DNA of 33,550 nt from Prosthecobacter sp. (GTDB taxonomy: Bacteria; Verrucomicrobiota; Verrucomicrobiia; Verrucomicrobiales; Verrucomicrobiaceae), in the NCBI RefSeq assembly GCF_014879935.1, contig NZ_JACSRD010000069.1, positions 1 through 33,550 on the forward strand, written 5' to 3'. Shown here piece by piece: positions 6,769-13,692 of this stretch. A program made the position numbers and the translations under genes. The notes under the pieces were generated by a model. It saw only the letters and a list, made by a program, of their open reading frames with translations. It was not told where the DNA came from and made no database searches. The first letter of the stretch is position 1, and each line of letters starts with the position of its first letter.

Positions 6769-7605
6769 TCAGGCGCATTCTCCGCTGGTGCCGGCGTGGG
6801 AGGCAAGGGCTTTGCGCCGCCCGGCATCGAGACTGGCGAGCGAGGCATCCCGCACGGCCTGGCACCAGGCCTCGAAGGCGGTGCGCTGCGCGGGCGGGGT
6901 GTCACGATGAAGCCGCCAGACCATGTGGCGTGTGTTCAATCTCAGGTAGCGGCGTAATGAGGCGGGCACATGGGTGAAGCTCTCGAAGCTGAGTTCACCT
7001 CGCACTTGGGGAAGCCCGGCCAACCCTGAGGGCCAGACCGGGTGCTGCAAAGCGACTGCCTCAGTCTGCGGCAAGCATTCATGCTCCAGGTGATGCCAGA
7101 GCGGTGCGAAGTCGAAATCGAGCAGCACATCCGACAAAGGCTTTCCTCCGCAGATGGTAAGGCCGCGCACCATGTAGCGCAGACTGCGCTCAAACTGGCC
7201 GCACTGCGCCGCATAGCCTGCGGACGAAAGCCAGAAGTCCTCAAGCCTCGACACCTCGGGGAAATGGAGCCAGTGACGGCAGAACGCGAGGGCCTGAGCC
7301 GATCCATGGTGAGCGTTCACAGTGCGGGCTACTTCTCCAAGCAGCTCGATGCTGAAACAGCGCATGCGGCCCAACGCAGCCTGTCCGATCTCCAAAGCCT
7401 GCTGCGGGTGGTTCAGGGCAAGCAGGATGGCGACCCGACATGAACTGGCCTGCATGTCGAGATAACCGCCCGTCGGCTTGACCTCGGCATACCAGTCGAG
7501 GGCTTTCTGATAGGAGCAGGCTTCCTCAAAGGAGGTGCCGTTTTCAAAGGCGATCTGGTCGTCGTCTTTGACGCGGGAGGTGCGGATGGCGGGGCTGGCA
7601 GGCAT
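6769..7605 (-). CDS. Hypothetical TPR-like protein, first gene of the kinase operon
   Basis: Unrecognised 278-residue protein. Residues about 20-160 consist of paired helices with TPR-like residues (SYQKALDWYAEVKPTGGY, LALNHPQQALEIGQAALG, GYAAQCGQFERSLRYMVRGL), suggesting a scaffold for protein interactions. The C-terminal part, including FESFTHVPASLRRYLRLN, has no match I can name. No signal peptide or transmembrane segment. The FHA-kinase ATG is 9 bp downstream, so the two are cotranscribed and this protein is a likely kinase partner. No Shine-Dalgarno sequence precedes the ATG at 7605; I chose it because the frame before it is short and the next gene upstream is 72 bp away. Confidence 0.75.
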   Translation of the reverse strand: MPASPAIRTSRVKDDDQIAFENGTSFEEACSYQKALDWYAEVKPTGGYLDMQASSCRVAILLALNHPQQALEIGQAALGRMRCFSIELLGEVARTVNAHHGSAQALAFCRHWLHFPEVSRLEDFWLSSAGYAAQCGQFERSLRYMVRGLTICGGKPLSDVLLDFDFAPLWHHLEHECLPQTEAVALQHPVWPSGLAGLPQVRGELSFESFTHVPASLRRYLRLNTRHMVWRLHRDTPPAQRTAFEAWCQAVRDASLASLDAGRRKALASHAGTSGECA

Positions 7606-7677
7606 GGCGGGGAGGTGGTGTTCACAGCCACCTACGGACCGCGTGAAAAATCGTCAACCTACCCGCCTTGGAGCACT

Positions 7678-8475
7678 TTAGCGTTCTTCAGATGCCACTC
7701 TCCGCACCACTTCGGCAGCCAGCATGAAGCCGAACGTGCCGGTGACGAAGGTCGCGGCGCCGAAACCGGCGGCGCAATCGAGGCGCAGGCCGGTTTCCGC
7801 GCCAGTTTCGGGTTCAAGCGAGCAGGAGCCGTCAGCCCACGGATAAACCGGGCGTTCCGTCGAGAAAACGCACGGGATGTCCATCGTCACCGGACGGCCT
7901 TGCTCGCTCTTCGCGAAGCCATGATCGCGCCGCAGTGCCTGGCGCACGCCTTTGAGCAGCGGATCGGCCCCCGCGTGGCCGAGATCGGCGATTCGGATGA
8001 CCGTGGGATCACGCCGGCCACCGGCGGAGCCGGAAGTGATCACGCGCAGGCCACGCGCGTGGCATTTGGCGATGATCAAGGCCTTGATCGACGTGCGATC
8101 GACCGCATCGACGACGAAATCGAAGTCCGGCGTGAGAAGGCGGTCCACGTTCGACTCCGTCAGGAACTCGATCACGCGATTCACCCGGCAGGCAGGATTG
8201 ATCTCGGCCACACGCGAGGCCAGCACATCGACCTTCGACACGCCGATGGTGTGCGCCAGCGCCGGGAGCTGGCGGTTGGTGTTCGTGATGCACACGTCGT
8301 CCATGTCGATCAACGTCAGCCCGCCAATGCCGCTGCGCGCGAGCGCCTCGACCACCCAGGAACCCACACCGCCCACGCCAACGATGGCGACGTGCGCCTT
8401 TTCCAGACGTGGCAGGGCTGCGGCTCCGTAGAGCCGCCCGATGCCGCCGAAACGCTGGAGGTAAGAGTCATCCAT
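7678..8475 (-). CDS. tcdA: tRNA threonylcarbamoyladenosine dehydratase (ThiF/E1-like)
   Basis: A 265-residue ThiF/MoeB/E1-superfamily enzyme that cyclises the t6A base at tRNA position 37 to the hydantoin form using ATP. Residues about 27-50 hold the nucleotide-binding motif VAIVGVGGVGSWVVEALARS. IDMDDVCITNTNRQ at about 56-69 is the adenylation loop typical of TcdA (CsdL), and VVDAVDRTSIK follows. The C-terminal half matches TcdA in LLKGVRQALRRDHG and FSTERPVYPW. It starts with MDDSYLQRFGGIGRLYG, the usual N-terminus of the family. Length is normal. It is transcribed alone, 72 bp before the kinase operon on the same strand. Confidence 0.93.
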   Translation of the reverse strand: MDDSYLQRFGGIGRLYGAAALPRLEKAHVAIVGVGGVGSWVVEALARSGIGGLTLIDMDDVCITNTNRQLPALAHTIGVSKVDVLASRVAEINPACRVNRVIEFLTESNVDRLLTPDFDFVVDAVDRTSIKALIIAKCHARGLRVITSGSAGGRRDPTVIRIADLGHAGADPLLKGVRQALRRDHGFAKSEQGRPVTMDIPCVFSTERPVYPWADGSCSLEPETGAETGLRLDCAAGFGAATFVTGTFGFMLAAEVVRRVASEER

Positions 8476-8518
8476 GCATTCGTTTAGCGTCTGCGCAGCC
8501 GGAGATCAAGGGAGCGAG

Positions 8519-8620
8519 GTTCGGAGTGCCGACGTCGGCGGGAAAGAGACCACCGAAGCATGCGGGCACGTCAACTCTGCTGGTGGTCATGCCTTGCCGC
8601 CTGAAGGCGGAACTCCGAAC
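8519..8620. repeat. Inverted-repeat element with a CCGCCTGAAGGCGG core
   Basis: Perfect 9-bp ends GTTCGGAGT (8519-8527) and ACTCCGAAC (8612-8620) enclose about 100 bp. Near the right end is the palindrome CCGCCTGAAGGCGG (8597-8610). No ORF of credible composition is present. It lies in the tcdA/SMP-30 gap among other repeats, which suggests a small non-autonomous element. Confidence 0.6.
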
Positions 8621-8628
8621 GCCAGCAA

Positions 8629-8669
8629 GGCGCGCCTCGCATATTCACGTGGAGCGAGCAAACACTCTG
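8629..8669 (-). pseudogene. Fragment resembling the 3' end of the SMP-30 gene
   Basis: Read on the minus strand, this gives QSVCSLHVNMRGA. The intact SMP-30 protein about 530 bp to the right ends QSLYSLHVNTRGAHHC. The DNA matches 9197-9236 with a handful of substitutions. No other part of the gene is recognisable nearby, so it looks like a remnant of a partial duplication or an old neighbouring paralogue. Confidence 0.5.
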
Positions 8670-8681
8670 CGGCGGATCGTG

Positions 8682-8750
8682 GCGGCTGACGTGAGCCTGC
8701 CGATGTTTGGAGGAAAACGGACGTTTTCTTCCACGCGGGTTCGTCACAGC
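8682..8750. repeat. REP-like repeat, copy A
   Basis: Begins GCGGCTGACGTGAGCCTGCC and contains the palindrome GAAAACGGACGTTTTC. It aligns along its length with 9123-9185 in the same orientation, with conserved head (GCGGCTGACGTGAG) and core (GGACGTTTTC) and a more variable middle. A dispersed intergenic repeat family is the simplest reading. Confidence 0.65.
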
Positions 8751-8810
8751 TGGGCGGCCGTCGTTGTTGTCTGGGAGCTACGTCGGGTTGTGCCCCCCCG
8801 ATGGATACGA

Positions 8811-9060
8811 AGCGCCAACGGCGCGTGACTCCTCAGCCCAGGATGCAATCCTGGGATCGGTGCCCATCCAAGGCCGATGATGAAAGGCAGCCCTGAAAGG
8901 GCGGCACTCGACACCCTGTGCCCGCTGTCACCTCACATCCGCGACGATCACCCTGAGTCGAGTCCCGCCCTTTCAGGGCTTTACCCCAGTCGAAGCGCAG
9001 TCGTGGGTTGCAAACCCAGGGCTTCGCCCGTGGGCTGAGGAATGCCGCGCCGTTGGCGCT
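8811..9060. repeat. 250-bp palindromic element (MITE-like)
   Basis: The ends are a perfect 15-bp inverted repeat: AGCGCCAACGGCGCG (8811-8825) and its complement at 9046-9060. Inside them a perfect 10-bp pair follows (CCTCAGCCCA at 8831-8840, TGGGCTGAGG at 9031-9040). A longer imperfect pair lies further in: AGCCCTGAAAGGGCGGCACTCGA near 8890 is kept under the limit here as its two halves AGCCCTGAAAGGGCGG and ACTCGA, against its complement ending near 8980. The whole segment can fold into one long hairpin. It has no coding capacity I would accept and no transposase. Confidence 0.8.
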
Positions 9061-9070
9061 GACTTTCTGT

Positions 9071-9099
9071 GCCAGGCCGAGTTTCAAACACGGCCTGGC
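9071..9099. other. Strong hairpin downstream of the SMP-30 gene
   Basis: GCCAGGCCG (9071-9079) and CGGCCTGGC (9091-9099) form a perfect 9-bp stem with an 11-base loop. On the minus strand it lies about 87 bases after the SMP-30 stop, but no T-run follows, so it may stabilise the mRNA end or slow polymerase rather than act as a classical terminator. Confidence 0.5.
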
Positions 9100-9122
9100 G
9101 AACGTTCAGCAACTTGACGGAA

Positions 9123-9185
9123 GCGGCTGACGTGAGTCTGCCGTCTCCCGGTGAAAATGGACGTTTTCCTCTACGCTGGGTCGCG
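9123..9185. repeat. REP-like repeat, copy B
   Basis: Begins GCGGCTGACGTGAGTCTGCC and includes GAAAATGGACGTTTTC. It is the second copy of the element at 8682-8750 and reaches almost to the stop codon of the SMP-30 gene. The core palindrome is less perfect than in copy A. Confidence 0.65.
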
Positions 9186-10214
9186 TCAGCAGTGATGCGC
9201 GCCGCGTGTGTTCACGTGGAGCGAGTAGAGGCTCTGGGAGGCGGTGATGAAGAGGCGGTTCCGCTTCTGGCCGCCGAAGCAGACGTTGCTGGCGGTTTCG
9301 GGCAGCTTGATGAAGCCGATGAGCTTGCCTTCGGGATTGAAGACATGCACGCCGTCGTAGCCGTCGCCAATCCAGCCGGCGCTGGCCCAGAGATTGCCTT
9401 CCACATCGCAGCGGATGCCGTCGGAGTTGCCCTTGGCCTCCGGATCGGAGAGCTGGCCTTTGTTTGTGGCAAACACCTTGCCGTTTTTCACCGTCTTGCC
9501 GTCCACGTCATACACGCGGATGTTTTTCGGGCTGCCGGTATCGACGATGTACACCTTCTTGTAGTCGGGGGAGAAGCAGAGTCCGTTCGGCTTCTCCAAA
9601 TCCTCGGTGATCTTGGTGATCTCGCCGCCGGGGTCGATGCGATAGACGGATTCCTTGAGATGCAGCTCTCCTTTGTTTCCTTCGTAGTCCATCATGCTGC
9701 CGTAGCCGGGATCGGTGAACCAGATGGAGCCGTCCGGATGCACGGCACCGTCATTGGGGGCGTTGAGCGGCTTGCCGTCGAACTTGTCGGCCAGGACGGT
9801 GACCTTGCCGTCGAGTTCGTAGCGCACGACGCGGCGTGTGGCGTGCTCGAAGCTGATCTGGCGGCCTTGCAGGTCGAAGGTGTTGCCGTTGCTGTTGTTG
9901 GCGTTGTTGCGCATGACGCTGACGTGGCCGTCCTCCGGCAGATAGCGCATCTGGGCGTTGTTCGGGATGTCGCTCCACACGAGGTAGTTGCCGGTGCCAT
10001 TCCACGCCGGGCCTTCCGCCCAGAGCATGCCAGTGTGGAGGCGGCGGATGGGCGCGTTCCCCTGAATGAGTTTTTCAAAGGCCGGATCGAGCACGATGAG
10101 GTCCGGGTCGGGATAACGTTCCGGGGTGTTGCCGCTCCAATCGCGGGAGAGGAGCGTCGTGGTGGCGGCGGAAACGGCGAAGCTGGTGAGGAAGGTGCGG
10201 CGGTTGGACTTCAT
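9186..10214 (-). CDS. Tat-exported SMP-30/gluconolactonase family protein
   Basis: A 342-residue beta-propeller hydrolase of the SMP-30/gluconolactonase/LRE family, whose members hydrolyse sugar lactones using a divalent metal. The start at 10214 (MKSNRRTFLTSFAVSAAT) gives a twin-arginine signal peptide; an upstream ATG at 10253 would bury it. Family motifs include WAEGPAWNGTGNYLVWSDI near residue 60 (metal-ligand Glu), LNAPNDGAVHPDGSIWFTDP near 145 (Asn and Asp ligands), EKPNGLCFSPD near 205 and SDGIRCDVEGNLWAS near 260. Export suggests action in the periplasm on sugars oxidised by dehydrogenases such as those at 13.7 and 21.7 kb. It is transcribed alone. A 41-bp fragment like its 3' end lies at 8629-8669. 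Confidence 0.9.
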   Translation of the reverse strand: MKSNRRTFLTSFAVSAATTTLLSRDWSGNTPERYPDPDLIVLDPAFEKLIQGNAPIRRLHTGMLWAEGPAWNGTGNYLVWSDIPNNAQMRYLPEDGHVSVMRNNANNSNGNTFDLQGRQISFEHATRRVVRYELDGKVTVLADKFDGKPLNAPNDGAVHPDGSIWFTDPGYGSMMDYEGNKGELHLKESVYRIDPGGEITKITEDLEKPNGLCFSPDYKKVYIVDTGSPKNIRVYDVDGKTVKNGKVFATNKGQLSDPEAKGNSDGIRCDVEGNLWASAGWIGDGYDGVHVFNPEGKLIGFIKLPETASNVCFGGQKRNRLFITASQSLYSLHVNTRGAHHC

Positions 10215-10283
10215 GACGCCGTGGTTGTAGCGGGAGGGACGCGGGATTGGCAAGAGCGATTGCCTTGGAAACTCACGATCGTC

Positions 10284-11810
10284 TCAATCCAGCGCGGCGT
10301 CGTCATTCACGGCGGTTTCGACGGCATCGACGTTCATCAGCTGCGAGAGGATGCTGCCGGCCCAGCGATAGACATTGTTCCGGGCGACTTTTTCCCGCAT
10401 GGACTTCATGCACCGGGCGCGTTCCTCCGCGTCCATGACCAGAGCCTGATGGATGGCGGCCATGGTCTCATGGATGGAGAAAGGATGAATGGCGAGGGCG
10501 GCGTCGAGCTCGCGTGAGGCACCGGTGAATTTGCTGAGGATGAGGACGCCGTCGTCATCGGTGCGGCTGGCGACGAACTCCTTCGCGACGAGGTTCATCC
10601 CGTCGTGCAGCGAGTTCACGATGAAGAACCGGCACAGGCGGTGCAGGGCCATCATGTCCACCGTGCCATGTTGCTGCTTCAAAAAGAGCACCGGCTGCCA
10701 GCCTTCCCGGCCCCAGCGCCAGTTCAGCTGCTCGATGAGGGCTTCGATCTCATCATCGACGGCCTGATACTCCGGGAGATGCGTGCGGCTGGGTGCGGCG
10801 ATCTGGACAAAGGTGAACTTCCCGTGCCACTCCGGGTGCCTCTCGATGAAGTAATCCAGGGCCCGGAGCCGGTCGGGGATGCCTTTGGTGTAATCCAGCC
10901 GCTCGATGCCGACCCCGAGCAGCCGGTCGCCGAGACGGAGGCGTTTGCGCCATTTTCCCATCGCCGCATCGACTTCGGCGCTGCTGGCGAGGGTTTCATT
11001 CGCCATGAAGTCGATGCTGATGGGAAACGGACGCACGCTGGTGATGTGGCCGCCACGGCTGACGCGCCAGCCTTCACGATCCACCATGGCCTCGAACGAG
11101 CGGTCCACGGTCTCAAAGAAGTTCTGGCAGTGGTTGCGCGTGTGGAAGCCGAGGAGGTCGTTGCCCAGCAGGCCGTCCACAAGCTCCTGCGACCAGGGAC
11201 AGGTGCGGAAAACCTCATGATTCGGCCAGGGGATGTGCCAGAACTGGGCGACGGTGAGATTCGTGCCCCCCATCTCCTTGATCATGCGTGAGAGCAGGCA
11301 GAAATGGTAATCCTGGATGAAAACGACGGCCGGCCCGCTGCCGGCCTCCTCGATGACGGCTTGGGCGAAGATGCGGTTCACTTCCTGATAGGCGTTCCAG
11401 TTGGCAATGCGGAACACGGGGCGGCGAAACACGATGTGGCAGAGCGGCCAGAGGCCTTCGTTGGCAAAGCCGTAATAATAGCCTTCTTCCTGATCGGGCG
11501 TGAGCCAGACGCGACGCAGGGTGTAGCAGGGATTGGCCGGCGGGACAGCGATGCGGTCGTGCTCGTCCACGGTGTCGCGGTCGGCATTGCCCGCACCATG
11601 GGCGATCCACGTGCCCTGACTCGCAGCCAGGATGGGCCGCAGGGCGGTGGCGAGGCCGCCGGTGGTGGAGACGCACTCGAGATCACCGCCTTCGCCATAG
11701 CGATGCAGGTGCGGCTCCCGATTCGACACGACGATAAGTTTCGCGCCGCCGAGACGGCGCTCGATCAGCTCGGCGAGCGATTCCTTGGTCCATGTTCGGC
11801 TGGTGATCAT
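10284..11810 (-). CDS. otsA: Trehalose-6-phosphate synthase-like glycosyltransferase (GT20)
   Basis: A 508-residue GT20 enzyme, expected to transfer glucose from a nucleotide sugar to glucose-6-phosphate. Motifs in order: VVSNREP near residue 28, STTGGLATALRP near 49, HGAGNADRD (TPS enzymes usually have WxGW-type residues here), FIQDYHFCLLSRM near 174, FWHIPWPN near 199, GFHTRNHCQNF, VGIERLDYTKGIPDRL near 299, and SLHDGMNLVAKEFVA near 400. It is slightly longer than E. coli OtsA. Close relatives make glucosylglycerol phosphate, so the acceptor is not certain. It is transcribed divergently from the trehalase gene, with 142 bp between starts. No OtsB-type phosphatase gene or domain is in the window. 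Confidence 0.85.
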   Translation of the reverse strand: MITSRTWTKESLAELIERRLGGAKLIVVSNREPHLHRYGEGGDLECVSTTGGLATALRPILAASQGTWIAHGAGNADRDTVDEHDRIAVPPANPCYTLRRVWLTPDQEEGYYYGFANEGLWPLCHIVFRRPVFRIANWNAYQEVNRIFAQAVIEEAGSGPAVVFIQDYHFCLLSRMIKEMGGTNLTVAQFWHIPWPNHEVFRTCPWSQELVDGLLGNDLLGFHTRNHCQNFFETVDRSFEAMVDREGWRVSRGGHITSVRPFPISIDFMANETLASSAEVDAAMGKWRKRLRLGDRLLGVGIERLDYTKGIPDRLRALDYFIERHPEWHGKFTFVQIAAPSRTHLPEYQAVDDEIEALIEQLNWRWGREGWQPVLFLKQQHGTVDMMALHRLCRFFIVNSLHDGMNLVAKEFVASRTDDDGVLILSKFTGASRELDAALAIHPFSIHETMAAIHQALVMDAEERARCMKSMREKVARNNVYRWAGSILSQLMNVDAVETAVNDDAALD

Positions 11811-11952
11811 GGGGACAATGGGGACAGGCCCGGGTGGCGGAAAAATTCTCCAGCAGAGTTACGTCCGCGATGCCGGGGTGAGCCGTTCTCAATGCAGGAA
11901 GACCGTGTCGCTGACCCGAAAGCGAGCGGCCACCCAACGCCTCCCCGTGAAC

Positions 11953-13536
11953 ATGGACGAACCAGAGTTTCCTTCCACCGGCGAGATCGCCAGGCTCGTC
12001 GATCACATCCAGTCGGAATGGCATCGGCTGAGCCGCGGCCTCCGTCAGGTCACCGAGGCGGTGCAGGATGTGAAACTCGGGCAGGAGACGACTTACTCGT
12101 GCCCGATTTACATCTCCGCGTCGGAGGATCTGCCGCGCGTGCAGCGGATCTTCGAAAAATCACTGGGGAAGGAGGAGATGAAGGCGCTGCGGGTGAAGGT
12201 GCTGCCGCCGGACTACGCACGGATCGAGGAACACGGGCTGCTGTTCCTGCCGGGCCGCTACGTGGTGCCGGGCGGTCGATTCAACGAGATGTATGGCTGG
12301 GACAGCTACTTCATCGCACTGGGTCTGCTGCGTCAGGGACGCGTGCCGATGGCGCGTGCGATCGCCGACCAGTGCCTCTACCAGGTGGCGCACTACGGCA
12401 CCGTGCTCACGGCGAACCGCACGTATTATCTGACGCGGTCGCATCCGCCATTTCTCGGCAGGCTGGTGCTGGCGGTGTATCGCGCCACGGGAGATCTGGC
12501 GTGGCTGAAGCACTCGCTGCCGCTGCTGGAGAAGTTTTATTACTACTGGACGGTGCCGCCGCATCTGGTGCCGGGGCTGAACTTGTCACGCTACTATGAC
12601 TTCGCCCAAGGTCCGGCTCCTGAAGTGGAGCGGGGGGAGGTGGATGAGGACGGCCGGAACCATTATGAGCGTTTGCAGATGAATCTGGCCGCAGGAGGCG
12701 AGTACGTGCAGGACGCGTCGGCTTTCCTCGATCCTGAAACGGGTGCCCTGACACGGCACGCCTATCACGCCGACCGCAGCATGCGGGAATCGGGCTTCGA
12801 TGTGAGCGGGAGGTTCGGTTTCGCCAATCTGGACGTGCTGGACATGCTGCCGATCTGCCTGAACACGCTGCTGTGGCGGCTGGAGGTGGACATTGCGAAG
12901 GTGCGGGCGTTTCTGGACGCGACGAACACGATCGAGGTGTGGCAGACGCGTGCGCACGAGCGTGCGGCGGCGCTCAACGAGCATCTGTGGGACGAGCAAG
13001 CTGGCATGTACTTCGATTACAACGGCCGGGCGGGCCGCAAGACGTCGTATCCGTTTGCAACGACGTTCTGGCCGATGTGGGCCGGGCTGGCGACGCGGGA
13101 ACAGGCGGCGCGCATTGTCTCGAACCTGCCGGATTTCGAGGCGCGGGGCGGTTTGCTGGCGAGTTTGCATCTGAGCGGCTGCCAATGGGACCGGCCCTTC
13201 GGATGGGCGCCGCTGAACTATCTCGCGGTGATGGGATTGCACCGCTACGGCTACCGGCAGGAGGCGCGGCGGATCGCGCGGCGGTTTGTGACGGTGGTGA
13301 CGGACGAATTCACCCGCACCGGGCGGCTGTTTGAGAAGTACGACGTGGAAAACATGACGAGTGACGTGCGCGGGAAGATCCAGTTCGGCTACTGCACGAA
13401 TGAGCCGGGCTTTGGCTGGACGAATGCCTGCACGATGGAGCTGCTGGATTACCTGGGCTGTCTCGGAGACCTCGATGTGGAGCAGACCTTCACCGCACGG
13501 ATCCAACTGCCGCAACGCACCCTGAGCAAGGTTTGA
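11953..13536 (+). CDS. Trehalase, glycoside hydrolase family 37
   Basis: A 527-residue enzyme that should cleave trehalose to two glucoses. Both family signatures are present: PGGRFNEMYGWDSYF near residue 107 and QWDRPFGWAP near 412. The catalytic acid lies in ESGFDVSGRF (usual form SGWDFSSRW). EKYDVENM near 465 matches the conserved C-terminal block containing the second catalytic residue in the usual EKYNV. No signal peptide is evident at the chosen start (MDEPEFPSTGE), so a cytoplasmic enzyme is likely. The longer frame to 11785 overlaps the divergent synthase gene and is unlikely. Head-to-head placement with the synthase links making and breaking of trehalose. Confidence 0.9.
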   Translation: MDEPEFPSTGEIARLVDHIQSEWHRLSRGLRQVTEAVQDVKLGQETTYSCPIYISASEDLPRVQRIFEKSLGKEEMKALRVKVLPPDYARIEEHGLLFLPGRYVVPGGRFNEMYGWDSYFIALGLLRQGRVPMARAIADQCLYQVAHYGTVLTANRTYYLTRSHPPFLGRLVLAVYRATGDLAWLKHSLPLLEKFYYYWTVPPHLVPGLNLSRYYDFAQGPAPEVERGEVDEDGRNHYERLQMNLAAGGEYVQDASAFLDPETGALTRHAYHADRSMRESGFDVSGRFGFANLDVLDMLPICLNTLLWRLEVDIAKVRAFLDATNTIEVWQTRAHERAAALNEHLWDEQAGMYFDYNGRAGRKTSYPFATTFWPMWAGLATREQAARIVSNLPDFEARGGLLASLHLSGCQWDRPFGWAPLNYLAVMGLHRYGYRQEARRIARRFVTVVTDEFTRTGRLFEKYDVENMTSDVRGKIQFGYCTNEPGFGWTNACTMELLDYLGCLGDLDVEQTFTARIQLPQRTLSKV

Positions 13537-13537
13537 G

Positions 13538-13571
13538 CCGAAGCCAGGAAAGAGCCAAATCGCGGCTTCGG
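13538..13571 (+). terminator. Possible weak terminator of the trehalase gene
   Basis: CCGAAGCC (13538-13545) pairs with GGCTTCGG (13564-13571) directly after the trehalase stop. The 18-base loop is long and only ATTTG follows, so termination would be weak. Confidence 0.35.
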
Positions 13572-13632
13572 ATTTGAGTTCATACCAGGCAGCCGGGTTG
13601 CGCCTTGCGGGGACCTGAACGCTGCCGCCCTC

Positions 13633-13669
13633 AAAGAAAAAGCCCCGGCCGCATGACTGCGGCCGGGGC
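13633..13669 (-). terminator. Rho-independent terminator of the epimerase/oxidoreductase operon
   Basis: GCCCCGGCCGCA (13642-13653) and TGCGGCCGGGGC (13658-13669) are perfectly complementary, giving a 12-bp GC-rich stem with a 4-base loop. On the minus strand the stem is followed by TTTTTCTTT. It lies 23 bases after the oxidoreductase stop. Confidence 0.92.
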
Positions 13670-13692
13670 GGATGAGCTTGGGACGTCTGTGA

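Noticed and set aside
9069-10517. Plus-strand ORF of 482 codons
   Set aside because: Antisense to the SMP-30 gene and the end of the GT20 gene; no recognisable motif.
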